The notes under the pieces: generated by a model
Databases searched by the model: none
What the model saw: the letters and a program-made list of their open reading frames with translations, nothing else
Told to the model about the DNA's origin: nothing
Made by a program: the position numbers and the translations under genes
Shown: piece after piece, positions 10,443 through 21,692 of the stretch
Numbering within the stretch: position 1 is the stretch's first letter
Layout of the letters: every line of letters starts with the position of its first letter
NCBI RefSeq assembly: GCF_000219625.1
Contig: NC_018208.1
Span: 1,054,001-1,118,000 of the forward strand
From: Zymoseptoria tritici IPO323
Taxonomy: Eukaryota; Ascomycota; Dothideomycetes; Mycosphaerellales; Mycosphaerellaceae
Direction: 5' to 3'
Length of the DNA: 64,000 nt

Positions 10443-11529
10443 TGTGCACTGCAGCGAAATGTTCCACACCCAAGCAATGCTACGGAGGCTTCTGCTATCC
10501 CACCGGTGACCCTGATGATCCGGCCGGCGCCAAACCCATTTGTAGGAGTGAAAAGGCGGCGGGTGCAGGAAGTTGAGGAGGTGGAGGAGGAGGTCATTAG
10601 CAAGCCTGATGAAGCCTTCTGGAGTTTGCGGTCACGATTCGTGCACGGAGACGATTTGGCGTTGGCAGACTCGCAGATATCGCGACGAGATTGGTGGGAC
10701 TGCAGGTGTCGTCCGGGTCAGGATAGCTTGTTGCGATTGTATGACAATTTTTGGCTGATCGAGAGCTCCCGCACCATGGTCCATGCTTGGCATAATGCGT
10801 CATTGTAGGAGAGGAGTCGCTGCTCTGAAAAGATGGATCTCTGCTGAATTTGACCGACTTTCGGGCGGGAGTGAGCATGTAGTCGCGGAGACTGCTGGCG
10901 ATTGCGCGTCGAATGTAGGACAATGAGAGGTCGACGAGTCTTCAAGAAATTTCATACGGAGGCACTGATCCGTTCACGGCAACAGCAAGCAAAAGCGTTT
11001 GATGTCATCTTCGTATCACATAAGACTTCATCACTGGGATATACGAGCATAAAGGGAAGCGAGATGGGCCGACCACGTCCGAGAGCCTTTTTTATTGCCT
11101 GTACCTTACCTTAGTAAACAGGGAACCTGGACGAAATCTACAGGGCCGGCAGAAACATAGTGCGACCGTGCACCGCAGAAGACACCGCACGATCAAAACC
11201 GGCCTCAAGGCTCAAGCCAGGCAAGCATTCCCCTGCTCAGGTAATGGAAATGGGTATATGTACATGTTGCGCCACTGTTCCGGACCTTCATCCGTCCTTT
11301 TCTTCACACCTGTCAACTGTACGGCATTGGCTTGCATGCACCACCTCGACCTATACCGACCACTACATCAAGCTTACATTGGCCGCACCCACAAGATCAA
11401 CAGCAGCAGCAGCAGCAGCAGCATACATTCCGACGACACTGCCACCAGCCCACACTTCCACAGGATATCATCAGCATTCATCCGCATTCGGCCTCCAACA
11501 CACACGACCCTGCCAACCCAACCACCACG
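10443..11529. other. Intergenic, no supported gene
   Basis: Normal CA/TG content resumes immediately after the LTR. Several overlapping short open frames occur on both strands (for example 10506-10808 plus, 10597-10923 minus), but none shows family features or consistent splice structure. The last 200 bp are probably promoter and 5' UTR of the secreted-protein gene at 11530. Confidence 0.55.
11399..11422. repeat. (CAG)n microsatellite
   Basis: Seven to eight CAG units about 110 bp upstream of the start codon at 11530, in the probable 5' UTR of the cysteine-rich gene. Confidence 0.85.
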
Positions 11530-11961
11530 ATGACTTTCAAGCCACTGATCATCCTCTCACTCTTCCTCGCAGCTTCCTCAGCCGGAGACTGCGGTTATCC
11601 AAGCGACTGCCTCTGCCAAGATGAATACGGCGTAAGAGAACCAAACGGCAGAACGCCTGCAGCTGTCCGAGAGATTGTCTCTCGGGCTATGCCAGCAGGT
11701 CTCAGTCTGGCCTTACACCCTGTCCAAGCCATTGCTAATCCTTCTGTCCTTCTGTTGTAGGTAGCGGTGTGCCGGGTACAAGCCAAGAGCCTTTCCGGGG
11801 CAGACCAGTGCTCCAGCATCTGCTTTGGCAGCGTCTGTGCTGGGACCTACGACGATGGAACCAGATGTCGTTTGCCTAAAGGCCAGTGTGCTGGCGACGG
11901 CAGCAGGCTTCCCGACTGCAGAGCCCGGGACAACAGCTGTGCCGCGAATGACTACTGCTGA
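11530..11961 (+). CDS. Small secreted cysteine-rich protein (effector-like), 100 aa
   Basis: Two exons: 11530-11631 and 11761-11961. The 129-bp phase-0 intron has a GTAAGA donor, a GCTAAT branch-like site and a TTGTAG acceptor; the spliced frame runs to TGA at 11959-11961. The first 18 residues are a signal peptide (MTFKPLIILSLFLAASSA) with predicted cleavage before GDCGYPSDCLC. The mature protein of about 82 residues contains 12 cysteines, three in exon 1 and nine in exon 2, and ends in Cys, consistent with six disulfides. I recognise no named family. It sits about 1.1 kb from RIP-mutated transposon DNA, a setting typical of candidate effectors. A secreted toxin-like, antimicrobial or host-interaction role is only inference. 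Confidence 0.75.
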
Positions 11962-12420
11962 GTTTCCTGCGTCGTCGAGCTGGCGTCTGAGGTAAGTGTT
12001 TCCCCTCTTCGGTCACGTTGAATTCGAGACTGCCTGCTCGGGAGTACGACAGGACGGAGTTGGTGGAGTTTCTTTCGGAAGACTTTCTTTGGCAATGAAA
12101 AGACCAGGTCGGTTCGCCTGGTCTTGAGGCACCAGCTGGTAATGGTATACGAAGCCGCTGGCAAGTTATTGAAGCAGTGCGGTTGTTTGTATCTATATTT
12201 TCAAGGCCTCGACGACGGCGACATACCTCCGAGACCAAGGGTAGATAGTCAGTGGCGGCCGAAGTTCTGCGGTGTATCGTTGAATGCGGCGCCCATCAGG
12301 ATCGGCTAACGGCAACGAAGTGGCATATCGCAAGTCCGACGACCGTACAAATACCTCGGATAGTGAGTAATCACACGCCGCCTTATAGCAATACTTTGCT
12401 ATAAATCAGGCCTGTACCTC
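11962..12420. other. Intergenic, nothing assigned
   Basis: 3' region of the cysteine-rich gene and promoter of the SnoaL-like gene. Short antisense frames are not supported by any feature. Confidence 0.5.
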
Positions 12421-12978
12421 ATGGAGTGTTCTGGTGGACAAATCACCGCAACCATTCTCTCCACGATCCCACTTTCACTCCCTATCGCAGACCAAGTCCA
12501 CCAAGCCATGGCCGAAAACAAGCTCTCGCAAAACACAAAAACAGCTCATGAATTCATCCGCTTATGGTCCCAGCCACTCACACTACCCGTCAACGACTTC
12601 CTCGCCATATACTCCGACCAGATCGTCTGGTTCGATCACTTTTTCGGCTTGCACCTCACCGGACCAGCGGCAGTCCAACAACTTCGCGAGCGCTGGCTCG
12701 GAGCACACGACGATTATGCCGTCGAGACGGTCTCGGTGGAGGCCACCCTCTGCGGTGCCGTCGTACAGTTGATCAACAAGGGAGTTTTTACGAGAGACAT
12801 GAAACCCAAGAGGGAGGCGAGTGGGAAGAGGTTTGCTTGCCATGCTTGCTACGTGCTGAAGATCGACGAGGGAGGCAAGGTGGTACAGGTCGACGAGTAC
12901 CAGCCGACGTACTTTGACGACCAGTGCTATACCGAGCGGTATGTGAAGAGGGATGGAGGGCCGGTTCGTGGGGCTTAG
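12421..12978 (+). CDS. SnoaL-like / NTF2-fold protein
   Basis: Uninterrupted frame of 185 codons. An in-frame ATG at 12508 (GCCATGG context, MAENKLSQ) gives a 156-residue protein of more usual length and may be the real start. The sequence follows the NTF2-like pattern: an N-terminal helix (EFIRLWSQPL), LAIYSDQIVWFDHFFGLHLTGPAAVQQLRERW for the first helix-strand unit, and later strands ending in VLKIDEGGKVVQVDEYQPTYF. Such small alpha+beta barrels include isomerases, dehydratases and binding proteins. No catalytic residue can be fixed, so the substrate is unknown. The protein looks cytosolic, with no signal peptide. Confidence 0.7.
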   Translation: MECSGGQITATILSTIPLSLPIADQVHQAMAENKLSQNTKTAHEFIRLWSQPLTLPVNDFLAIYSDQIVWFDHFFGLHLTGPAAVQQLRERWLGAHDDYAVETVSVEATLCGAVVQLINKGVFTRDMKPKREASGKRFACHACYVLKIDEGGKVVQVDEYQPTYFDDQCYTERYVKRDGGPVRGA

Positions 12979-13577
12979 TGCATAGGCGTGCGTAAGAGAA
13001 AGCGAAGGGATGATCTGGACGCAATTTGTCAGGTGTTATATCGATCGCGGAATCTTGTAATCCTTTCTGTTTCATCGAACGATAAGTTGTTTGGCCGTTG
13101 TGTTCATATGGCCCAAAAACCCTTTCCCGTGCCGTCAAAAGTACATGCAAGTTCGTTCCTTGGTCTCCATGGCGGTCGCCTTGTGCAGTGCTACGGCTTG
13201 TGAAGATTTGAATCAGCAGAGAGCATACTGGGAGCATTTCCTTTGGTAAATGCGTACAATCACCTCCAAGAACTTCTGAGGTTGTTAGTGCCCATGGCGC
13301 TCGACCCAAACTCAGAGATCGAAGAACTCACCAATCTATTTGTACGTATCCGCGCATCCCTTGCAACGAACGTGTCCTGCTGGGATAGTTTTCGAGCAGT
13401 CGCAGCAGGTAGCCATCGTGTAGCGTTTTCGATACGGCTTCGACGGCGAAAGATGGAGTCTCTTGTAGGCGGTGTAATATAGAAAGAGGAGCCGGAAAAG
13501 CTTACAGCTCAAGCCAGAGATACGGCTCGTTATATGTATCTTTGTCAGTCAGGCTACAACGTAAGCTGACCACATAT
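12979..13577. other. Intergenic, nothing assigned
   Basis: Downstream of the SnoaL-like gene. Open frames here are short and mutually overlapping. The segment leads into a short repeat array. Confidence 0.45.
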
Positions 13578-13740
13578 AGCCGTACGCGAGCTGACTGCTT
13601 GCATGGCCGTACGCGAGCTTCGTACAGCCATACACCAGCTATCTGCATGGCCAGAAGCGAGCTGATAGCACATTCCGACTCGGGCTGATCATGTACCGTA
13701 ATACGCGAGCTGACTGCTGCATGGCCGTATGCGAGCTGCC
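13578..13740. repeat. Degenerate minisatellite (GCCGTACGCGAGCTGACTGC-type units)
   Basis: Five imperfect units start near 13578, 13605, 13649, 13691 and 13721, sharing CGTACGCGAGCTGACTGC and GCATGGCC cores at irregular spacing (27-44 bp). The array ends about 25 bp from the stop of the hydrolase gene at 13765. A motif-related array occurs at 21957-22090. Confidence 0.7.
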
Positions 13741-13764
13741 CGACGCTCCTCAGCATCCGCATCT

Positions 13765-15766
13765 TCACGACGAAGCCTTGGTAGGATCCACGAAGAGCGG
13801 CACATCAAGCCCACAGACCGTCCCATCCACAGGCAGCGTCCCATTGACAAAGTACGCTGCAATCGCCGCAGTCGTGCAATTCGATGGTTGAGCCGTCGAG
13901 GTATGTCCATAACCGTCCTGGATCAGAAGTCCACTCCCCTTGAACGTGGCACTCTCATTCCTTGCAGCCGCCAAAGACGTAATGGGGTCAAAAATGTTGC
14001 CCACAAAGAGGGTCGTATTCTTGGTCGTGACGTTGAAGTCGCCCTGGTAGCGTCCTTTCGTTTGGAACGGCCATTGTGGACACAGCAGTGTCTGCGCGGT
14101 GGTGACTTGCCCGGCGAGGCGGGGACTTTGGGCCAACAGGGCTCGAGATATACGTGCGGGCTCGGGATAGGGTGATGTGCTGTGGAGACTGGTGTCGGAG
14201 CAGCGGATGGCGGGCTTGACGGACGGACCTCTGAGAGCGCCGGTCAGAGTTGGTAGCAGAAGCGAGTACTTCGTGACGTTGCGGAGCTCTACGGCGTCGA
14301 AGAAGTCGCCCGGTATGGGCCAGAGCGGCGGCGCGTATAGCGGAGCGATTACGGCAGCGTGGAGGGTCTTAGAGTCGAGAATAGTTGGCGGGGAAGTGGT
14401 GTTATCGATTATGTACGGCCCAGTGTCAATCGAGTCGAACAAGTCGTAGATTTGCACTTGCAGGCTCTTCTGGTCGGTCGGGCGGATTGCGATGGGGCAG
14501 AGATCTGGTCTTGAGACGCAACCGCTGATGAGTCCGTCGAGTACAGCCTCCGTGGATGCAGTTTGTTGTATGTCGCTGAAGCAGAATAGCATGTGAGCGG
14601 TGATTACCAGTTTCTCTTGTAGTCGTGAGACTTACCTGCCGGCGATGTATTCACGCGGTTTCAACACTCCATCAAGCACCATCTTGTCGACTTTATCGGG
14701 AAACATGGCAGCAAAGATTTGTCCTGCAAAGCAAAGCGTACAAGGTCAGCGGGTGTCGTAGACAGTGTGGATGTACCAAGGCCCGGCGCTCGAGGAGGTC
14801 TCGGAAAAGGGAGGCCTTTTGCACTTCATTTGCTTACCCGAAGCTGTTCGGTAAGAAGCACCTAAAAAGATCAGCGCTCGAATTGGTCTCGGTGCATCGC
14901 GTTTCATGTGTACCCATCGTAGTAGCGAAGCAAGCCGTCCAAGCTACTTGGTTGAAAATCGGAACGCCCGCCCTTGAACACCCGCCTAAATCGTTCCGTT
15001 TTTCAACCAAGGCAGGGGGCCGTCCTCTCCCGAGGCGGTAACAATCTCCATCATGTCTCTTGCTGTATAGGCAGACCCAATCAAGCTTCCAAAGTCTTTG
15101 AGGGCCTCCTTACATGCAGCAGCAATGGCAGAATTTCCATTCCAGGTCTCTTCGAAGCGATAGTCGGTTCCTTGTGCTTCTGGGACATTCGTCACACGGG
15201 TACGCTCTGTATCGTTTGCAAAACAGACAGCAGGGAGAGTCCAGCCAGTGCCTCTGAGATTAATGTTAGATTGAGTCAGGTCGATAGGGAGACCCATCAT
15301 ACCTCGGGTCCCAAGTTACCACGTTGCCACCAGTATAGCTGATCAATGGTCAGCATCTGTTCATCTCCATACGAAGATTGGACTTACTTAGCCAGGAACC
15401 CCGAAAGAGCATTGTAAATGTCGTTTCGGCCGCGATCCCAGGTCCCCCAGGATTCATGAGCACGCTTCCTTTCGAAGAAGACTGCGCAGCCTTAATCTTG
15501 AGGAGGTTGAGAGTCAATTTGTCGTCAAAACATTGTCCCATGAGCAAAGATTCAGGCATACTATGCGTCGAGTCCGTGAGCTTTCCGACAAGATCGTGCA
15601 CGCCCGACGGCTCTATAGGGCCGTCTGAGAGTGAGAGCAATGTCGGAGGTACGAGTCGCCACGAGCTACCAGGGAGGGAAAGAGGAGGACATTTACATGC
15701 TGAAGCTTTCGTCTCGTCGCTTCTTCTGCGGACTCCTGCTCCGTCCGCGTTCCAACCAACGAGCAT
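13765..15766 (-). pseudogene. TAP-like alpha/beta hydrolase (peptidase S33 family), probably damaged
   Basis: Read on the minus strand, the exons are about 15697-15766, 15388-15624, 15303-15338, up to 15253 downstream to about 15012, 14838-14861, 14636-14723 and 13765-14575, with 49-114 bp introns. Family hallmarks are the oxyanion segment LMNPGGPG, VVTWDPRGTG, the nucleophile elbow GASYRT (usual GxSYGT; Gly replaced by Arg), AAMFPDKVDKMVLDGVL, and a TAP C-terminal domain (NIFDPITSL ... QDGYGHTS with the late Asp and His). Two problems argue for damage. A 65-bp perfect hairpin lies just before the nucleophile exon and the frames on its two sides do not join cleanly. There is no signal peptide, and the first ATG is only 74 bp from the end of the upstream SRO7 gene. 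It was probably a secreted aminopeptidase. Confidence 0.7.
14947..15011. repeat. 65-bp palindromic insertion (MITE-like)
   Basis: Arms of 20 bp, CTTGGTTGAAAATCGGAACG and its reverse complement with one mismatch, enclose a 25-bp GC-rich loop. It interrupts the TAP-like hydrolase reading frame and introduces a stop. No clear target duplication is visible, so assignment to a transposon class is not possible. No second copy occurs in this window. Confidence 0.75.
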
Positions 15767-15840
15767 TCTGCAGCCGCGAGCCTATTCACGCTACTCCGTT
15801 CGAACCCTCCATCTCGTCCAACCCCTCAAGCAGATCTTGC

Positions 15841-18800
15841 CTACAATCCGAATCGCGCCTTGATCACTGCGATCACGTTAGCAAAGCTCCATCCATCATC
15901 TCGTCGCGAGGGGAAAAGGGTAAGGTAAAAGACTTACACCCCGTCGCAGCACCCCTCTTCTGCTTCGACACAAACTTATTCACATCATCCACCCAACTCT
16001 TACTATTCTGCTCCAGATTCTCCATACTATCGCCCACCAATCCCAACTTCTCCGTCCGCTCCGCCAGTTGCCGCTGCATATATCCCCAATACCCTTCCTC
16101 CTGTCCAGCATCCCTCGCCGCCACCGCCGAGCTCCCCGCTCCGACACGTGCAGCTTGACGACGCTGTTCTTCCTCCGATCGCGATTGCGCGATCATGCGC
16201 TTTGAAGGAGGCCGCTCGGGACCGCCGATGAGGATGTCCATGTCTGAGGGCGTGACGTGTTGTGTGCCGGTGAGCCATTGCACGTTGGAGATTGTAGGCC
16301 GAGGAGGGATGAGAGCGTCAGGGTTGAAGAGGCGGTCTTGGCGGCGATGTAGCGTCTCGCCGGTGCCGAAGATGTTGAGCAGAGCGACCTCGCTCGGGCC
16401 GGTGAAGGCGAGGATGTGGCCCGAGGGAGTGATGGAAGCGGAAGGGAAACGGCGGACATCTAAGCCTGAGCCGGTGTCGTTGATGTTGGTGAGGTCGAGG
16501 GTGGTGATCTCTCGCAGTTGGGGCAGGGAGAAGGCCCGGGCTTTACCGTCGCCGGAGAGGGTGAGGAGGGCATGGCCGGCGTCTTGGTAGCGGATGTACC
16601 CTGCACTGTCGCAGAAGTAGTTGTCGAAGGACTTGTGGGCGCCCTTGGAGGTAGCAGGGCGGAAGAGGGAGATGGACGTTGGGGTTACGACGAGGAGAGC
16701 GCCGTTGACTTTGATGCCGGAGCGGAGATTACCCATGACGGTTTGGGAGGCGGCGGCGGCTTTGCCACTGTCGGCGGAGATGGGTGTGATGGAGATGATG
16801 CGGGTGCTGTCGAGGGTGAGGTGGCCTGCAAATTGAGCGGTGTAGCGTCCGCTCGGGTCGGGGATAATTTTGAAGGTTGCAAGATTGCCGAGAGAGGTGC
16901 CCACGTGGAGGAGAATGGAGCTGTAATTTTCTCCCTCGAGGGCCATGATGCTGAATTCGAGCTTGGTGGCCCATTCTGGCTTTGGTTCGGAACTGCTTGC
17001 TCGGCGGCGAAGGGAGCCAGTTTTGTTGCCTTTGGCGAAATCCTGCACGGAGGTCTTGAGGATGATTGCTGGTCCTCGAAGGTCGATCAAGGCTATACTG
17101 CCACCCTCGAAAGCAGCGGCAACAAAGCCAATCTCACTCATACAGACCGCCGTGACCGGACCGTCTTTTTGATCAAGCATAGTCAACGGCATGAGACCTT
17201 CGCTCAAAGACGCCTCCACACGGTTCACTACATTTGTCAACACTCCGGGCTGGGTCGGTTGTGCCGGCGGAGGATCTCGGCCTGCATTTCGGTTGGTCCC
17301 CCAGCGGAAGACGACCACTTCGCCGCTACGCAAGCCGACAACGAGCTCGGCACTGGCTCCAGCAAATGAAGTAGCCGTCACCGCAACGTTGTCCCAATGG
17401 CCGACAGCACGTGCGATGTCTACCTGCAGCACCTTCTCATTCTCGATTTCGTCTCCATGACCAGGATCCCATAGGCGGACGGTACCATCAGCATGTACTG
17501 AATAGATAATATTGCGGTCTCCATGACGTCGTATCAGGCTTGGGAGCTCGATTCCACCTTGCAAGATCTTAGGACCTTGTTGACGACGTTCTTGTAAACC
17601 GAGCCATTTCTCACGTCCGATCTGAGCGGTGTGTAGTGATTGGATGAAAGGATGGACGAATGTGAGAGAGACATGAAGTTGGTTCGAGGGACTGATGGGA
17701 AGGCCGGAAGGGAATGATAAAGTGAGAAGCTCGCCGGATGATAGCAGAGCAATGACAGCAACTGGATCGTGAGCACCTGCGAAATGTGGCGTCGAACGCG
17801 GTATTAGGCAGTAGTCGACCACTTCGGTGCCAGGAGGGGTGGGAAGAATACGTTGACGCTTGGGCGAGTCGAAGTATGCGATAAGTGTCTCCCATGCGCT
17901 TGTGGCGTAAACAGGAGTTCGACCCATTTCGAAAAGGGTGAGACCTTTGCTGGGAGCCTGAGTTGACTGACCGCCCGCGATCAAGATGGCAGTGTCTTCA
18001 GGATCCTGTTGATTGGCACACCATGACATCTTGAACAGAGGCTCCTTCACCGCAAAGGTTTGTCTTGATCCGGCGCTGTCTCTAGCAACACCAGGAGTGG
18101 CAATATTGGTATCGGTCAACGTCCTCGCCGTGAGAATTCGTCCATCTTTCATGGTATCCCAAAAGACAATCGAACTGTCTTCGTGTCCAGTCATGATGAA
18201 TGTTCCAGTGGGATGCCATACAGCTTGTGTGAGCTTCGGCCGTCGGATGATGTTTGCAGATGTGGGATCGCCATCGCCTCCTGCTGCACCTCGTGGAACC
18301 TCGTAGTGGAAGAATCTTAACGCCTTGTTCAGCTTGAAGCTGTAGATTGCAGCTCCTTGACTGTAGCCGATGAGAAGCGTACCGATGTCTCGCGGGTGGA
18401 ATTGTAATGACACCACGGAGAGGATGCGAGCGCGTGAGTCCACTTCTTGCCACAAGTTCGGAATCTTGAAAGGCGCCACCGCTTCTCGATCCATGTCGAA
18501 CGCAAGAATATCGCCAGTCTGCATCCCAACCAGAGCGTAGTCCAGCATCGGATCCGTACACAATGCAGTCACCACTCCGGGAGGAGAGAACGAAGTGATG
18601 AGTCGTTTGAGCTCGATGGAGTAGATGGAGACATCATTCTTGGAGTCCAAGCATACGAGCTTCTCGGCGCAGAATTGCAGGGTCTTGGGGCTTGCTCCAT
18701 GGGCTGGGAGAGGAAGTACTGCCTGGACTCGATCGCGGCCGAACATGTATATCTGTCCGGGTCCGAATTGTGATGACTTGGTTCCGACTGCAAGGAGTGA

Positions 18801-18944
18801 TTGTACCGGATCGTATGCCATGCAGGCAATTTGTGAATTGACACCATAGCGGGCGAGGTCGTCGATGGCGAAGACATCTGGTTGAAGTCCCGCGGAGAGA
18901 TCATTCTGGATGCCTGCCTGCTTGCCTCGAAGGAGATGGGCCAT
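15841..18944 (-). CDS. SRO7: Lethal giant larvae / tomosyn family protein Sro7
   Basis: Two exons on the minus strand: 15938-18944 and 15841-15866. The 71-bp intron has a GTAAGT donor, GCTAAC branch and CGCAG acceptor. The product is 1010 residues (yeast Sro7 is 1033). ATG 18944 (MAHLLRGKQAG) is preferred over upstream in-frame codons because family homology starts there. The body is two tandem WD40 beta-propellers (for example VWHPTGTFIMTGHEDSSIVFWD, about residues 285-305). The C-terminus is an R-SNARE-like coiled coil (MQRQLAERTEKLG ... NLEQNSKSWVDDVNKFVSKQKR), completed only by the last exon (..GLIKARFGL). Sro7 binds the exocytic SNARE Sec9 and the Rab Sec4, and acts in docking of secretory vesicles at the plasma membrane. 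ASF1 starts divergently about 490 bp away. Confidence 0.92.
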
Positions 18945-19434
18945 GGTGAGGAGGCTCCTCAAAAGACAACCATGAGGATTGATGCCGATCGAGCTTGTTC
19001 GGACGCTGTTTTCGACGTTGGAGATGGTAATTCGACCAGCGACAAGGAAGTCGATTTGATAAAGTTTGATGTTTGTGTCAAGACGCATGCCATGCCATAC
19101 CTTAGCTCCACTACTGCCTGTCGTCAGCTCCTGCCTCAGGCATCAATAAATCCCACCACTTTCCCTTCCCAATTAAGAGCTCCGTCGCGACTACCGCGAC
19201 CGCGTCGAGCTCGCGTAAAGTTGGTGAGAGCACATCAATCTCTCTCGCTCACTCTCTTTCTTCCCTGCAAACAACAACAACACCTCTGTCCAACAACACT
19301 GCAGACTCTACCAACGCATGACACCCCATTGTACCAACCAGTAATCCACATTTGAAGCATATTCGCGCCGCATCTCAAGCATTCCAAAGCACCGATCAAC
19401 GACAACCGCCGCACACCGCACATCACTTCACAAC
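18945..19434. promoter_or_regulatory. Divergent promoter region SRO7 / ASF1
   Basis: 490 bp lie between the two start codons, transcribed outward. The right half is CT/CA-rich, as in fungal 5' UTRs. No specific binding site is claimed. Confidence 0.5.
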
Positions 19435-20334
19435 ATGGCGACCGTGTCGTTACTGAACGTGACAGTCCGCAACAATCCCGCCGCCTTCAACGCGCCATAC
19501 GAGTTTGAGATCACATTCGAATGCCTCGAGCCACTGCAAAAGGATCTCGAATGGAAGCTGACTTACGTCGGCTCCGCTACCTCGTGAGTCTCACTCTTCA
19601 CCCATCCAGGAAGTCCTTCCAGGCAGCAAACATCCACTAACACTATCACGTGCAGCTCCGAACATGACCAAGAGCTCGACTCACTCCTCGTCGGCCCGAT
19701 CCCTGTTGGCGTCAACAAATTCGTCTTCGAAGCCGACCCACCAAACACCACCCGCATCCCTGCCACAGACATCCTCGGCGTCACCGTCATTCTCCTCTCC
19801 TGCTCCTACGATGACCGCGAATTCGTTCGTGTCGGCTACTACGTCAACAATGAATACAGCGATCCGACGATGAATGAGGAGCCGCCTGCAAAGCCGGACA
19901 TGGACAAGATCCGCCGCAATATCCTGGCTGATAAGCCCAGAGTGACTCGCTTCCAAATCAAGTGGGACTCTGAGGAGAGCGCACCAAGCGAATTCCCACC
20001 CGAGCAGCCGGATGTGGATCAACAAGAGGATGACGGTGCAGCGTATGGTGCCGAGGAGGAGGAGGAAGAGGAGGAGGTTGAGGCTGCTGTAGAAATTGAG
20101 GAGACCGGAGGCGCTGCCAAGGCTGAGGCTGGAGAGGACGCAGATATGGATGGTGTCGAAACGAACCAGGCCAATGATGAGGATTCCGACGATGGCAGCG
20201 AGGATCTCGAAGCGGAGAGCGACGGAAGCGAGGAGGAGGAAGTGGAGGAGGACGACGGAGAGGATGTGGAAATGGACGACGCCAGCGCCCAACAGGCGCA
20301 ACCGGCTCCACACCAGGATGTAATGGTTCACTAG
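19435..20334 (+). CDS. ASF1: Histone chaperone Asf1
   Basis: Exons 19435-19583 and 19656-20334, with a 72-bp intron (GTGAGT donor, CACTAAC branch, TGCAG acceptor), give 275 residues. The first 155 residues are the conserved immunoglobulin-like Asf1 core: [18 protein letters not shown], then [53 protein letters not shown] and [18 protein letters not shown]. The rest is a long Glu/Asp-rich tail with runs of Glu, normal for fungal Asf1. It binds the H3-H4 dimer and hands it to CAF-1 or HIR during replication-coupled and independent nucleosome assembly, and supports H3K56 acetylation. A long antisense frame over the acidic tail is a shadow. Confidence 0.96.
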
Positions 20335-20349
20335 AAGCTCTCTCGAATT

Positions 20350-20930
20350 GATATGCTCTCTCCGATCGATGCATCGACCGTGCCAATAGCGGAACCACCA
20401 GTCGTATGTTGTGTGACTCCACCCTGGAGAGCGTTTTCGAGAAATGGAATGGCCCCTCTCTGGACCTGCGTCTTTCCCGATGTAACACGCTCTCCACAGA
20501 CACTGCATCGACGGAGCTGCCAGCCGAGCTGCCAGTCGTATGTCGTATGTCTCTCCCCCAGACACTGAGAAACGGAATAGCTTTCCCCTAGACCTGCTTC
20601 TTTCCCGAAGTAACACGCTCTCTCCAAACACTGAATCGACCGAGCTATCAGCCTAACCACCAGTGGCTTCTGGTCGGTCTGCCCTTTTTGTTGCTTCCAA
20701 GGAACTGTGTGTGGACCTCAACACTCGCTCTATCCGATCGAAGCATCGACTGTGCTAACAGCCGGGCCACCAGTTGTACCTTGAATGTATCTACACCGGA
20801 GAGTAGTCCCCAATAAGTCAGACCTCCATTCGAGAAACTCACAGACTAAGCTACCAGCCGAAGCACCAGCAGATTCTTGTACAACCCCACGCCGGGGAGC
20901 GAATTGACATTGCTCTCTCGAAAGATCGCA
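20350..20930 (+). repeat. Degenerate tandem modules of about 100-130 bp, coding-like
   Basis: At least four or five diverged units follow each other, each with a core like GCATCGACYGTGCYAACAGCC, then CCACCAGTYGTAY, a purine-rich GAGAAAYGGAA segment and ACACGCTCTC at the end. Plus-strand translations share short blocks (EPPVVCC, RAFSRNG, FPDVTRS), suggesting decay from a repeated peptide gene or from duplicated first exons. A related unit is found at about 21710-21870. No intact reading frame spans the array. Confidence 0.6.
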
Positions 20931-21500
20931 TCGACTATGCCCTGCTCGACACCCTGCCTCGTGAGCTAAGGGACGAGATCTACCTCTTCGCCGCCAAAGA
21001 CTTCGCCGCCATTGACATCTGCGCCACAAGAAAAGCAGAGTGAAGCGCTCAAGTGTGTCGAAGCACTTGGAGGCACCTGCCACAGAATTCGCACCGAAGC
21101 TTACGACCGCTTCGTCAAGAATAACACTTTCGTCGTCCACCTCAAGAAGCGCAAGTTGAAGTATGCGCACGCATCGCTTTTGAAGCGCGCGCGCTGCGTC
21201 ACCATCGAGCCACGATATGCACAAATTGCCCCTATCGTGCTGTCCCGTACCGATACCGAGGACGGCGGGACCGTTGAAGAATCCCAGGAGTAATTCGAAG
21301 CGAGGGAGTGGATGCTGACGGAGATGCGGCAGACTCTGCGACGCACTTTGAAGGCTGTGCAGACCATGTTGAACAACGGGGCGAAGGACGGCTTGATCAT
21401 AGGCAGCGTCAAGAAGATCCGCAAGGCGCAGCGTCGCATCACGGTGGCCCACGTAATGGCTTACCCGCTCAAAGTGCAAGTGACCAGCTCGGCGCGCTGA
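20928..21500 (+). pseudogene. F-box/2EXR-like protein relic
   Basis: It starts with LLDTLPRELRDEIYLFAAKDF, typical of the first helix of F-box-like or 2EXR proteins that are abundant in Dothideomycetes. It then shifts frame near 21012, continues as HRIRTEAYDRFVKNNTFVVHL (the usual 'RQIRAEA...F...NTFV' block) and meets TAA at 21291-21293. The same frame goes on after the stop (FEAREWMLTEMRQTLRRTLK) to about 21500. One frameshift plus one stop make it a likely pseudogene; undetected introns are an alternative. The long minus-strand frame over it (20730-21977) is a shadow. Confidence 0.5.
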
Positions 21501-21692
21501 ACGTGTCTGGCGTCCAAGCACCCGCACCTGGTTTCTGCGTGTTCTACGCCTCGTGCGGATCTGAAGGTTGGCGATAGCTTCGACGAGGTTTTGACGTTGA
21601 CGATTGCTTGGATTGCCCCAGCTTAGGAAGCATTGTTTCGCTGTTGCTTCGAGCAGTCTAAGATAAGTTACCGCCCTTAAGCTGTATTCACT

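Noticed and set aside
19681..20631. 316-codon minus-strand open frame
   Set aside because: It is the complement of the ASF1 second exon (acidic tail gives long hydrophobic antisense runs).
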